DNA of 64,000 bases from Opitutaceae bacterium (GTDB taxonomy: Bacteria; Verrucomicrobiota; Verrucomicrobiia; Opitutales; Opitutaceae), in the NCBI GenBank assembly GCA_041395105.1, contig JAWLBB010000001.1:496001-560000 (forward strand), written 5' to 3'. Made by a program: the position numbers and the translations under genes. Below, one piece after another: positions 41,649 to 49,705 of the stretch. How positions within the stretch are numbered: position 1 is the first letter of the stretch; each line of letters opens with the position of its first letter. The notes beneath the pieces are model-generated. The model ran no database searches. It saw only the letters and a list, made by a program, of their open reading frames with translations, and was not told the DNA's origin.

Positions 41649-42731
41649 CTACCGGCACCGCACCGGCTTGCCGGTCCTTGCGGATTCATAGGTCGCGTCG
41701 ATGATCTTCATCAGGGACAGGGCTTCGTCGGGCGTGTTCAGCGGCTTCTCCTTGCCCTCGATGGCGAGGACAAAGTTCATCGCCGACCGGACCCGGCCCA
41801 TGGTCTCGTCCTGCGGGACGATGATCTGACGATTGACCGACCGGCCATGTTCCTGGACGTAGAGTTCGCAGGTATCGATTCCGGTCTCGTCGAGGCCGTC
41901 GCTTCCGAAAAGGCGCTGGACCATGCCGCCGGCTCCGGTGCCCTGGAAGACGACCGAGACCTCCTCGCGCTTGATCATCTCGGCCCAGGAGTTCTGCAGG
42001 GAGATCACCTGGCCTGTCTTGAACCTGACGAATCCGTGAACGGCGTTCTCGACATCGGTCACCCCCTTGGCCACATCCGGTATGCCCCAGGGGCCTTTGA
42101 AGGACTTGTCCGTGATGAACTCGGAAAAGGTCTGGGCCATCACGTATTCAGGTTCTGGATATCCCATGAAATACATGGCCAGGTCCAGCATGTGGAGGAG
42201 GTCGATGAGCGGGCCTCCGCCGCTGAGGGCCTTGTTCGTGAACCAGCCTCCGAAGCCGGGAATCCCCGTCCGGCGGATCCATTTGGCCTGGGCGGAATTG
42301 ATCCGGCCGACCGTCCCGTTCCGGATATAGTCCATCATGGCGTAGGACTCCGGCCGGGCCCGGTTGTTGAAGTTGAACATCAGTTGACGCCGGGCCGTCT
42401 TGGCTGCCGCGATCAGGGTCTTGACCTCCCTGGCATTGAGGGCGGGCGGCTTCTCGCAGAAAACGTGCTTGCCCGCCTTGAGGGCCTTCAGGGCCAACGG
42501 AGCGTGGAATTTGTTGGGCACGATTATGGAGACGCCGTCGATCTTCGCCTCTTTCAACATGACCTCCGGGTCGGTGAAAACCTGGGGAATGCCGTTGGCA
42601 TCAGCCGCCCGCCGGACGGCCGCTTCACTCACGTCGGCGATGGCGACGACTTCAGCGCCCGCCGCGCGGAATCCTTCCAGATGATAGCGCAGCATGCCGC
42701 CCGCGCCGATTACTCCGATTTTCTTGGCCAT
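41649..42731 (-). CDS. Gfo/Idh/MocA-family oxidoreductase
   Basis: The protein has 360 residues from ATG 42731 (MAKKIGVIGAGGM). The Rossmann motif is GVIGAGGML; 'APLALKALKAGKHVFCEKPPALNAREVKTLI' has the EKP motif; the C-terminal domain starts near 'RIRTGIPGFGGWFTNKAL' (residues about 165-200). Codons upstream of the chosen start run through a REPIN-like repeat and are rejected. It is a distinct paralogue of the oxidoreductase downstream, likely acting on the same sugar-acid or sugar pathway. Its upstream neighbour, the isomerase, is separated by a REPIN copy. Confidence 0.92.
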   Translation of the reverse strand: MAKKIGVIGAGGMLRYHLEGFRAAGAEVVAIADVSEAAVRRAADANGIPQVFTDPEVMLKEAKIDGVSIIVPNKFHAPLALKALKAGKHVFCEKPPALNAREVKTLIAAAKTARRQLMFNFNNRARPESYAMMDYIRNGTVGRINSAQAKWIRRTGIPGFGGWFTNKALSGGGPLIDLLHMLDLAMYFMGYPEPEYVMAQTFSEFITDKSFKGPWGIPDVAKGVTDVENAVHGFVRFKTGQVISLQNSWAEMIKREEVSVVFQGTGAGGMVQRLFGSDGLDETGIDTCELYVQEHGRSVNRQIIVPQDETMGRVRSAMNFVLAIEGKEKPLNTPDEALSLMKIIDATYESARTGKPVRCR

Positions 42732-42754
42732 AGCCTGTTTTGGATTTTTCTGAT

Positions 42755-42820
42755 GTAGCCGCGGCAGTCTCTTGCCGCGATCGATTCGATGGAAACGCCC
42801 CAAGAGACTGGGGCGGCTAC
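42755..42820. repeat. REPIN-like element, family ii, copy 2
   Basis: From GTAGCCGCGGCAGTCTCTTG to CAAGAGACTGGGGCGGCTAC: the 20-nt arms match 18 of 20 as inverted copies. Each half can also fold alone (CGCGGCA-gtctct-TGCCGCG and CGCCCCA-agagac-TGGGGCG). Core identical in type to copy 1 at 39512. Confidence 0.88.
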
Positions 42821-42841
42821 CGGAAGACCGATGTGTCGTCC

Positions 42842-43885
42842 CTATTTCTTTCCCTTGTCGAAGGCGGCGTCGAAAGCCCGGGAACTTGACGGAAAATCGA
42901 CACTGCGGACAAACGCGGCGGCTTCCGTGGCGCCGTGGACACGGTCCATCCGGATATCCTCCCACTCGACGGAGAGAGGACCGGCATACTTGATGTCGTT
43001 GAGGGCGACGATGATCTCCTCGAAGTCGATGTCTCCGTGCCCGAGAGAGCGGAAATCCCAGTAACGGCGTGCGTCACCGAAATCGGTATGCCCCCCAAAG
43101 ACACCAACGGATCCGTCTCCGTGTCCCCACCAGACATCCTTCATGTGGACATGGTAGATCCGATCGGCAAAGGTCCGGAGGAACCGGACGTAGTCGACGC
43201 CCTGGTAGCCGAGGTGGGACGGATCGTAGTTGAAGCCGAACCGCCGGTGACCCTTGAGCGCCTTGAGCGCGCGCTCCGATGAAGCGATGTCGAATCCGAT
43301 TTCGGTGGGGTGCACCTCAAGGGCGAAATTGACGTTCTCCTTTTCAAAGGCGTCCAGGATCGGGATGAACCGCTTCGCAAAATCCTCGAAGCCTTTCTCC
43401 AGGTAGGCCTGGTCGGTCGGCGGGAAAGCGTAAAGAGCGTGCCAGATCGAAGATCCGGTGAAGCCGTTGACGACGGCCGGAAAGTCGTCCTGCTTCCCGC
43501 GGCCGGGCTTGGCGTTGATGAAGTTGCGGCAGGCCTTGGCGGTCAGGGCGAGTTTCCTGGCGGCCCGTTTGCGAACCCCCTCGGGTTTTCCGTCGCCCCA
43601 GACATCGGCCGGCAGGATGGCCTTGTGGCGCTCGTCGATGACGTCGCAGACGGCCTGCCCGACCAGGTGGTTGGAAACCGCGAAGGCGGTCAGCCCATGG
43701 TCGAGCAGCAGCTCCCAACGCTCCTTGCAGTAGGTCTTGCTGCGAGCGGCCTTGTCGACCTCGAAGTGATCGCCCCAGCACGCGAGTTCGAGGCCGTCGT
43801 ATCCCATTTCCTTGGCCATCGGGGCGAGTTCGGCCAGGGGAAGATCCGCCCATTGTCCGGTGAAAAGTGTAACTGGTCGTGGCAT
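42842..43885 (-). CDS. Sugar phosphate isomerase/epimerase family protein (TIM barrel)
   Basis: The protein has 347 residues from ATG 43885. The xylose-isomerase-like TIM barrel shows 'AKEMGYDGLELACWGDHFEVD', 'ENVNFALEVHPTEIGFDIASS' (metal Glu), 'FGFNYDPSHLGYQGVDYVRFLRTFADRIYHVHMKD' (Asp, His, His metal ligands) and 'PLSVEWEDIRMDR' (last Glu). Such enzymes isomerise or epimerise keto sugars. It is placed with two Gfo/Idh/MocA dehydrogenases, as in inositol and uronate catabolic clusters, but the substrate is not determined. Confidence 0.9.
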   Translation of the reverse strand: MPRPVTLFTGQWADLPLAELAPMAKEMGYDGLELACWGDHFEVDKAARSKTYCKERWELLLDHGLTAFAVSNHLVGQAVCDVIDERHKAILPADVWGDGKPEGVRKRAARKLALTAKACRNFINAKPGRGKQDDFPAVVNGFTGSSIWHALYAFPPTDQAYLEKGFEDFAKRFIPILDAFEKENVNFALEVHPTEIGFDIASSERALKALKGHRRFGFNYDPSHLGYQGVDYVRFLRTFADRIYHVHMKDVWWGHGDGSVGVFGGHTDFGDARRYWDFRSLGHGDIDFEEIIVALNDIKYAGPLSVEWEDIRMDRVHGATEAAAFVRSVDFPSSSRAFDAAFDKGKK

Positions 43886-44044
43886 TTTCGTTCCTTTATT
43901 GGTGGTTCACTTGAAGGATCTGATTGAAGCGTTTCAACCTCTTGAGACGCAACCCATTTTGCACCCCGGCAGGACGCTTTGGCGGAATCATGATAGAGCG
44001 CAGTCCGCTTGTCCGGGATCGATTTCCCGGTCGGGCCGCCCGGA

Positions 44045-45379
44045 TCAGCGGTACAACCAGAAGGCCCGGCTCTTTTCCTGGAAACTGCGGGCGGCCGCTT
44101 CCCAGGCTGTCACGAAGCCCGTGACGTCGACCGCCGCGCCGGATGCGATCAGACTCTCCCACCAGGCCGTCGATCCGACATGCTTGTTGAAGAGGTTGGC
44201 CTGCGAGGACGTGGCCTGCCGAAAGGGGTTGGGCGGATTCAGTTCACAGGCGATCTGCATCATCCAGAAACTCAACTCGGTCGGCCGCCAGATCGTCGCG
44301 TCAACCACCTCCACGTAGAGTCCCAGCCCCTGCTGTCCCTGGGTGTTGGTGAAGGCCCTTCGGGTAAAGCGGATGCCCGGGATCTGGCGTTGCCGGAGAG
44401 CCTTCTCCACCACCTCGATCGGTTGATCGCGGAAGGTGAGGATGCGGAAAGGATAATTGCCACCGACTCCGTGACGGAAACCACCGAGCTGGGCGCCCAG
44501 TCCTGTCATGGCATAGCCGACCACCGCCTCGTAGGTTGGAATATTGGGCGAGGTTGGCGTCCAGACCAATCCGGTGTCCGGCCAGGTCATGCTCCGGCTC
44601 CACCCGCGCATCGGGACCACCGTGATCCGCCCCCTTGTCCGGTCGGCCTCGGCGATGTTGAGCACGCCGGGAACACTGGCGGAGATGCGGGCGAGCTCTC
44701 CGATCGTCAGCCCATGTACGTAGGGTATCTGGAAGGCACCGACGTAGCTCAGCCACTCCTTGTCCATGGGCGGACCATTAACCTTCCAGCCGCCGAGCGG
44801 GTTTGGCCGGTCGAGCACAATCACTTCGACCCCGTTCTCGAAACAGGCCTCGATGGCATAACGCATGCAACTGATATAGGTGTAGGACCGGACCCCCAGA
44901 TCCTGAAGGTCGATGACGAGGGCATCGATCCGGGAAAGCATCTCCGGAGACGGCTTCCGGTAGCGTCCGTAGAGCGAATAGACCGGCAGGTTGGTCTTCG
45001 GGTCGATCTGGTCGTCGATCGGCTGATCGGCCTTTTCGTTGCCGTAGATTCCGTGCTCGGGCCCGAAGAGGGCCACCAGATTGTTACCCGGATCCCGACG
45101 GATGATATCAATCGTGCTCATCCCGAAACGGTTTCTTCCCGCAGGGTGGGTGAGGAGTCCGACCCTTTTGCCCTTCAGGATTGCGAACTGTTGCTGCTCG
45201 AGGACGTCGATGCCCAGTAGGACTCCGCCGGGCTGCGGTGCGGTCACGGGTTGGATGGGCCGAGTCGGCGTGGTGGCGAGACGCGCAGAGCCGGAGGCGG
45301 AAACGGCCGAGAGACAGACCAGCAGGTGAAGGCAGATGACTGTCAGTCGGCGATTGTCCAGGAAAAGGGAGGGGGTCAC
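44045..45379 (-). CDS. namZ: Exo-beta-N-acetylmuramidase NamZ-like (DUF1343)
   Basis: The protein has 444 residues from GTG 45379, which overlaps the upstream stop. The signal/anchor helix is about residues 10-28. The DUF1343 core is evident: 'KGKRVGLLTHPAGRNRFG', 'LVALFGPEHGIYGNEKADQPIDDQIDPKTNLPVYSLYG', 'DALVIDLQDLGVRSYTYISCM', 'VEVIVLDRPNPLGG', 'PYVHGLTIGELARI'. NamZ cleaves N-acetylmuramic acid from peptidoglycan or muropeptide ends. It probably acts in the periplasm or outside the cell, in wall recycling or scavenging. Cotranscribed with a DUF2062 gene and, one base apart, a glycerate kinase. Confidence 0.92.
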   Translation of the reverse strand: MTPSLFLDNRRLTVICLHLLVCLSAVSASGSARLATTPTRPIQPVTAPQPGGVLLGIDVLEQQQFAILKGKRVGLLTHPAGRNRFGMSTIDIIRRDPGNNLVALFGPEHGIYGNEKADQPIDDQIDPKTNLPVYSLYGRYRKPSPEMLSRIDALVIDLQDLGVRSYTYISCMRYAIEACFENGVEVIVLDRPNPLGGWKVNGPPMDKEWLSYVGAFQIPYVHGLTIGELARISASVPGVLNIAEADRTRGRITVVPMRGWSRSMTWPDTGLVWTPTSPNIPTYEAVVGYAMTGLGAQLGGFRHGVGGNYPFRILTFRDQPIEVVEKALRQRQIPGIRFTRRAFTNTQGQQGLGLYVEVVDATIWRPTELSFWMMQIACELNPPNPFRQATSSQANLFNKHVGSTAWWESLIASGAAVDVTGFVTAWEAAARSFQEKSRAFWLYR

Positions 45380-45954
45380 GACTTGGCAGAATCCGGTTTT
45401 TGGCCGGAAGCGGAAGGTTTATTTTCAGGAACGTCGGCCGGTGGTTTGATCAGGATCTGCTTCTCGTAGAGAATGAAGCGGTAGACGAGATCGAGGACCA
45501 ACCCGGTGGCGAGACCGCAGACGATGCCGCCGAGCACAAGTGCATAGGCCGCTGCCCCGACCCGTGAGCCGTGGGGATGCAAGCCGGTGGATTGAATCAG
45601 CCACTCGCCGACTTTCAAGGTGGTCAGGTAGAGCGGGGCGATCGTCACCGGGTTGGTGATGAACTGGATCGCGATCATGACCGGCAGATTGGCCCGGAAG
45701 GCGACGGCCGCGAGCAGGGCGAGGGGAATCTGAAACCCGTAGGTCGGCAGGAAGGCCATGACCGCGCCGGCGTAGCAGGCGACGGAAACTTCGGCCTGAC
45801 GAAATGACCAGAGGTAGGGTCTCTTGCGGGCTTGGGCGGAGAAGAGCTTGAGAATGGGATACCGATGGATGTTTGTCCTCCGCGGCAAGGGACGAAGGAA
45901 ACGCTTGAAACGCCTCCGTCGTTCCCGCCGTCTGTCGTGGTCGGAATGCGGCAT
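45376..45954 (-). CDS. DUF2062 domain-containing membrane protein
   Basis: The protein has 192 residues. The highly basic N-terminus (RRRERRRRFKRFLRPLPRR) is cytosolic and precedes three or four hydrophobic segments (about 57-75, 83-105, 130-155). 'VACYAGAVMAFLPTYGFQIPLALLAAVAFRANLPVMIAIQFITNPVTIAPLY' is the DUF2062 signature. The function is not established; family members are often fused to or next to glycosyltransferases. It overlaps the NamZ start by 4 bp (GTGA) and starts one base after the glycerate kinase stop, making one operon. Confidence 0.88.
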   Translation of the reverse strand: MPHSDHDRRRERRRRFKRFLRPLPRRTNIHRYPILKLFSAQARKRPYLWSFRQAEVSVACYAGAVMAFLPTYGFQIPLALLAAVAFRANLPVMIAIQFITNPVTIAPLYLTTLKVGEWLIQSTGLHPHGSRVGAAAYALVLGGIVCGLATGLVLDLVYRFILYEKQILIKPPADVPENKPSASGQKPDSAKS

Positions 45955-45955
45955 C

Positions 45956-47104
45956 TCAAACGACCCGGTTGACGGTGGAAACGAGATTGCCGGCCGCTTC
46001 CTTCAGCGCGACGTTCAAGGGCAGATCGACCGGGGAAATGGCGTGGAGTCCTGCCTCGCTCCGCAGCCCATCCTCGATGCTTCCGGCAAAAACGAGGGTC
46101 CGTTTTCCGCGTGCCAGAGCCTGTGCCACAACCTCCCCGGGACCTTTGCCCTCGAGCGAACTGTGGTCGAATCGTCCTTCTCCCGTGATGACCATGTCCG
46201 CCTTCTCAATCCGATCCTTCAGCCGAAGCCAGGCGGTCATCAAATCGGCACCCGAGACCAGCCGCGCCCCGGTCGCGGCCATAAGCCCGAAGGATATACC
46301 ACCCGCGGCCCCAGCCCCGGGTTGCGCCTGGAGCGACCTTCGGCATCCCAGATGATCACAGAGGAGATCCGCCATCCGTTTCATCCCGGCTTCCATATTG
46401 GGCAGGTCGGCCGCAGTCAGGCCCTTCTGGGGGCCGAAAACGGCCGAAGCTCCGCGCTCGCCGAGAAGGGGGTTGTCGACGTCGCAGGCAATCCAGATGA
46501 GGGGCAGGTCCGATGCGAGGGCTCCCTCAATCCGGTCGATCCGCTTCCAATTCCCGGGAGTGGGCGAGGTGACCGGGCGACCGTCGGCTTGAAGGAACTT
46601 CAATCCCAAGCCGGAAAGGGCGCCGAAGCCGAGATCGTTGGTGGCACTGCCGCCGACTCCGAGGAGAATCCCGACCGCTCCCGACTCGGCTGCGGCCCGG
46701 ATCAGTTCTCCGGTTCCGACGGTAATTGTTTTCCAAGGGTTCCGCTTTTCGCCGGGAACGAGGGCGAGACCGTTGACCGAAGCCATCTCGATCAGGGCAA
46801 GCCGACCGGAATCGGGCAATCCGGGCAGGAGCGTCCTGGCTTCTGCGGGAAGGTTATCGATCTCGATCAGACCGTATTCGCCTTGGCGTGATTCCAGAAA
46901 GGGCCCGGACGCAGTGACTTTCCGCAATTCACCCTGGGCCGAGTGCGTCAGGATACGGCCAAAGCCGTCACCACCATCGGTCAGAGGAGCCGAATCTATG
47001 GACCAATCCGGGTGCCTGTTCCGGATGGCACCGGCGGTCAGGCGGCACGCCTCGTCGGCATTCATCGAGTCCTTGAACTTGTCGAAAGCGATCAGCACAC
47101 GCAC
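45956..47104 (-). CDS. Glycerate kinase
   Basis: The protein has 382 residues from GTG 47104. The GlxK/GarK family is recognised from 'VLIAFDKFKDSMNADEACRLTAGAI', 'PLTDGGDGFGRIL', 'TVGTGELIRAAAESGAVGILLGVGGSATNDLG', 'WIACDVDNPLLGERGASAVFGPQKG' and 'DMVITGEGRFDHSSLEGKGPGEV'. It phosphorylates D-glycerate to a phosphoglycerate with ATP in the cytoplasm, feeding glycolysis. First of a three-gene unit with DUF2062 and NamZ. The link to muramidase is unexplained, though lactyl or glycerate products of amino-sugar breakdown could be relevant. Confidence 0.95.
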   Translation of the reverse strand: MRVLIAFDKFKDSMNADEACRLTAGAIRNRHPDWSIDSAPLTDGGDGFGRILTHSAQGELRKVTASGPFLESRQGEYGLIEIDNLPAEARTLLPGLPDSGRLALIEMASVNGLALVPGEKRNPWKTITVGTGELIRAAAESGAVGILLGVGGSATNDLGFGALSGLGLKFLQADGRPVTSPTPGNWKRIDRIEGALASDLPLIWIACDVDNPLLGERGASAVFGPQKGLTAADLPNMEAGMKRMADLLCDHLGCRRSLQAQPGAGAAGGISFGLMAATGARLVSGADLMTAWLRLKDRIEKADMVITGEGRFDHSSLEGKGPGEVVAQALARGKRTLVFAGSIEDGLRSEAGLHAISPVDLPLNVALKEAAGNLVSTVNRVV

Positions 47105-47215
47105 AGCGTCCGATCATCCGGCCTGGGCAGATCAGATCGAGCCAATTCGAAATTCCTGCAGATTCCGGTGAAAAAGCTCGTGTGAAACACCTGCGAAACC
47201 CTCTGATTTTGGGTT

Positions 47216-48550
47216 GTGAAGGCGTTTATTCTGACGATCGTTGGTTCTATGACTCTTTCAGTCCCAACCGACGGGGAGGAGACTCGGTTTGACGTCCATG
47301 GCCGGGTTCAGGTTTCGGATAACCGGCGTCACCTGCAGCATGAGGACGGCACCCCGTTCTTCTGGCTGGCGGACACCGCTTGGAATGGGCCGCTCCTCGC
47401 CAGTGAGGAAGACTGGGACCTCTACCTCAAGGACCGCGCGACCAAAGGGTTTACCGCGATTCAGTTCGTCGCGCACGCTCCCTGGCGCGCCGCAGAAAAG
47501 GACGCGGACGGCCGGACCGCCTGGCTCGGGCGGACGGATCCCACCATCAATCCGGCGTTCTACGACCGTGTTGAGAAATTCGTCAAAGCAATCAACGACC
47601 ACAACATGCTGGCGGCGCCGATCCTCATGTGGACCTGCACCCCGGACGATCCCGGCCAGTATCTCAGTGAAGAAGCCATCATTCCGATTGTCCGGTATGA
47701 GATCGAGCGTCTCAAGAAATACCAGGTGCTTTGGATTCTGGCCGGTGACGGCAACTACGTCGACGAACTCGGAGCCAAATGGCGCCGGATCGGTCGGCAG
47801 ATATTCCCGCCCACCCGCGACAAGACCCCGGTCGCCATGCACCTCTGCGGGATGAACCTTCCCTACAAGGAACTCTCGACCGAACCCTGGCTGGATATCT
47901 GGGGCTACCAGAGCGGACACGGCGATGACAATGCAACCCTCGCGTGGATCCATTCGGGCCCGGTTGCCTTCTCTTGGCCTGAGGATACCCGGCGGGCTTT
48001 CATCAATTTCGAGCCGCCCTACGAGGGCCATCGCGCCTACCAATCCGGCGAACCGCACTCGGACTTCAGCGTTCGACGGGCGGCCTACTGGAGCCTGCTC
48101 AATGCGCCGACTGCGGGCGTGACCTACGGGGCCCAGGGCATCTGGAGTTGGCAGACCGAGGCGGGGGAACCACTCAATCACGAGGGCACGGGCATCGCCC
48201 CGCCCTGGCATGAGGCCCTGCAGCTTCCGGGCAGCAGCCAGATGGGCATTCTGGCCGGCATCTTCAATGAAATCCGTTGGTGGCAACTTCGGCCCAACGG
48301 TGATCTCCTGCGGGACCAGCCGGGAATGCTCGATCCCAGGGCCTACATTTCAACAGCACAGACTCCGAACGAATCCGCCGTTGTGCTCTACCTGCCGCTC
48401 GGTGGTCGGGTCGCGCTGAACTCCACCCTGGCAAACCGGACCGGGACACGGTTCGACCCCCGAAAAGGTGACCGGCAGCTGGTCACCGTCGATGCCAATG
48501 CCGACCTCGATACGCCGGCGGATCAGGACTGGGTGGTTGTTTTGGATTAA
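47216..48550 (+). CDS. DUF4038/GH140-like secreted glycoside hydrolase
   Basis: The protein has 444 residues from GTG 47216, opening a short signal peptide (to about residue 20). 'LQHEDGTPFFWLADTAWNGPLLASEEDWDLYLKDRATKGFTAIQF' and 'MLAAPILMWTC', 'VLWILAGDGNY' and 'GVTYGAQGIWSWQTEAGEPLNH' are typical of DUF4038 (apiosidase, GH140-type) TIM barrels. The last 80 residues form a small beta domain like the DUF5060/collagen-binding tail. D/E residues in the barrel are present. The likely substrate is a pectic or other side chain; not proven. The stop codon lies inside a palindromic repeat. Confidence 0.85.
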   Translation: MKAFILTIVGSMTLSVPTDGEETRFDVHGRVQVSDNRRHLQHEDGTPFFWLADTAWNGPLLASEEDWDLYLKDRATKGFTAIQFVAHAPWRAAEKDADGRTAWLGRTDPTINPAFYDRVEKFVKAINDHNMLAAPILMWTCTPDDPGQYLSEEAIIPIVRYEIERLKKYQVLWILAGDGNYVDELGAKWRRIGRQIFPPTRDKTPVAMHLCGMNLPYKELSTEPWLDIWGYQSGHGDDNATLAWIHSGPVAFSWPEDTRRAFINFEPPYEGHRAYQSGEPHSDFSVRRAAYWSLLNAPTAGVTYGAQGIWSWQTEAGEPLNHEGTGIAPPWHEALQLPGSSQMGILAGIFNEIRWWQLRPNGDLLRDQPGMLDPRAYISTAQTPNESAVVLYLPLGGRVALNSTLANRTGTRFDPRKGDRQLVTVDANADLDTPADQDWVVVLD

Positions 48551-48614
48551 TGGGGTCAGGCCGCTTCTTATATTTGATTCAAAATCATATACAAAAAGCG
48601 GCCTGACCCCATTA
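48548..48614. repeat. Inverted repeat whose ends form both convergent stop codons
   Basis: TAATGGGGTCAGGCCGCTT on the left is repeated inverted as AAGCGGCCTGACCCCATTA on the right, 19-bp perfect arms around a 29-nt AT-rich loop with further partial pairing. The first TAA (48548-48550) is the stop of the GH140-like gene. On the minus strand the TAA (48614-48612) is the stop of the rhomboid-like gene. It could act as a bidirectional terminator. Confidence 0.9.
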
Positions 48615-49412
48615 GGATTCGTCCGGATCGACGGTCCGGTGCTCGTGGTTCTTCAGGTGCTCCTCACAATAGCACGCCGCACCCGCGCATTGGGAGCAGT
48701 AGCGGAAGTCTTCCGTCGGGTGGGTCAGATCGGTCTTGCCGCAGACCAGGCAGGTATGCCGGGGCTGGGATGCCAGACGCGCTCTTTCCTTTCGGACCGT
48801 CTGCTGGCGCTTCCCCCGCTGAACATACTGAATCAGGTCACGCCCGAAAAAGAGCAGGAAATTCAAGACAGAGGCCGCCACCGAAAGCCTCACGGACATG
48901 GGCCCGACTACGAACTGGAAAACGTAAAACACCCATGCCACCAACGCCAGCCACTTGATCTTGATCGGGAGGATGAAGAAGAGGGCGAGTTCGAAGTTCG
49001 GATTGAGCCAGGCGAAGGCAAGGAAGACCGAACCGGCCAGAAAGGCATTTGAAGCCCACCCGTAGGGCGTGACAAACGCCGCCAGCACCGTCGCCAGCCA
49101 GCCGATGAGCAGAAAGAGGTTGTAGCGGGCGGTGCCCCAATAGTGCTCGAGGGCGTTGCCCATGATATAGAAGATGTACCAGGCAAAGGCGATGAAGACG
49201 GGATGGGCGTTAGGGGGCACGAAAAGAAAAGTGACCACCCGCCAGATCTCACCTTTGAGGACCAGTGCCGGCAGGAGGGCGATATTGCCCAGACTGTACT
49301 GTCCGACAAAGGAAGCGCCGAATGCAAAGACCTGCCCGATGATCAGGTAGAGCGTGATGTTCGGGATGGCGATGGGCCGGATGAGCTTTTCCAGGCGGTC
49401 GAGAGGCGACAT
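48612..49412 (-). CDS. Rhomboid-like membrane protein lacking the catalytic dyad, with Cys/His tail
   Basis: The protein has 266 residues from ATG 49412. Five or six membrane helices occupy residues 18-195, with rhomboid-like elements 'GEIWRVVTFLFV' (54-65) and 'GNALEHYWGTARYNLFLL' (85-102). The GxSG serine motif is not found: the corresponding place reads 'WASNAFLAGS' (S121), and no His occurs in the late helix, so it looks like a pseudoprotease. Residues 221-258 carry C221-x2-C224, C239-x2-C242, C247-x-C249 and H252/H256, a likely zinc-binding module. It belongs to a family found in Verrucomicrobiota; role unknown. Divergent from the next gene, sharing palindromic operators. Confidence 0.75.
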   Translation of the reverse strand: MSPLDRLEKLIRPIAIPNITLYLIIGQVFAFGASFVGQYSLGNIALLPALVLKGEIWRVVTFLFVPPNAHPVFIAFAWYIFYIMGNALEHYWGTARYNLFLLIGWLATVLAAFVTPYGWASNAFLAGSVFLAFAWLNPNFELALFFILPIKIKWLALVAWVFYVFQFVVGPMSVRLSVAASVLNFLLFFGRDLIQYVQRGKRQQTVRKERARLASQPRHTCLVCGKTDLTHPTEDFRYCSQCAGAACYCEEHLKNHEHRTVDPDES

Positions 49413-49551
49413 GGTTCGGTCAGGATGCAATAGGCGGGTGAAAGCCAGAAAGCAAAGACGAGAAGCCTGGTCTTGAAAAGGATCAATGCCCCGTTTCCCC
49501 GGAGGTTCCCCCGCGACCGGCCCCACGTTTGCCCGTCCGGCAACCACGGCC

Positions 49552-49578
49552 AATTTGTAACATAATACGTTACAAATT
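49552..49578. promoter_or_regulatory. Palindromic operator, site 1
   Basis: A 27-nt near-palindrome with TTTGTAAC and GTTACAAA arms (12 of 13 pairs match around the centre at 49565). It lies 140 bp upstream of the rhomboid-like gene. Spacing to site 2 is 52 bp centre to centre, about five helical turns. Confidence 0.75.
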
Positions 49579-49604
49579 AGAAATCCTCTTCTGTCCAATG
49601 GCCA

Positions 49605-49629
49605 TTTTGTAACGTATTACGTTACAAAA
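49605..49629. promoter_or_regulatory. Palindromic operator, site 2
   Basis: TTTTGTAACGTA-T-TACGTTACAAAA is a perfect 12-bp inverted repeat around one base. It shares the TTTGTAAC...GTTACAAA core with site 1. It is 77 bp before the chosen start of the unknown secreted-protein gene. The regulator is not in the window and its family cannot be named with certainty. Confidence 0.8.
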
Positions 49630-49705
49630 GAGGGCAGGGTGATCAGGCATCTTGCCGGTTCTTGCGCTTGATGTGGGGATCTGGTTGGTTCGTGGGGTGC
49701 CGGGC

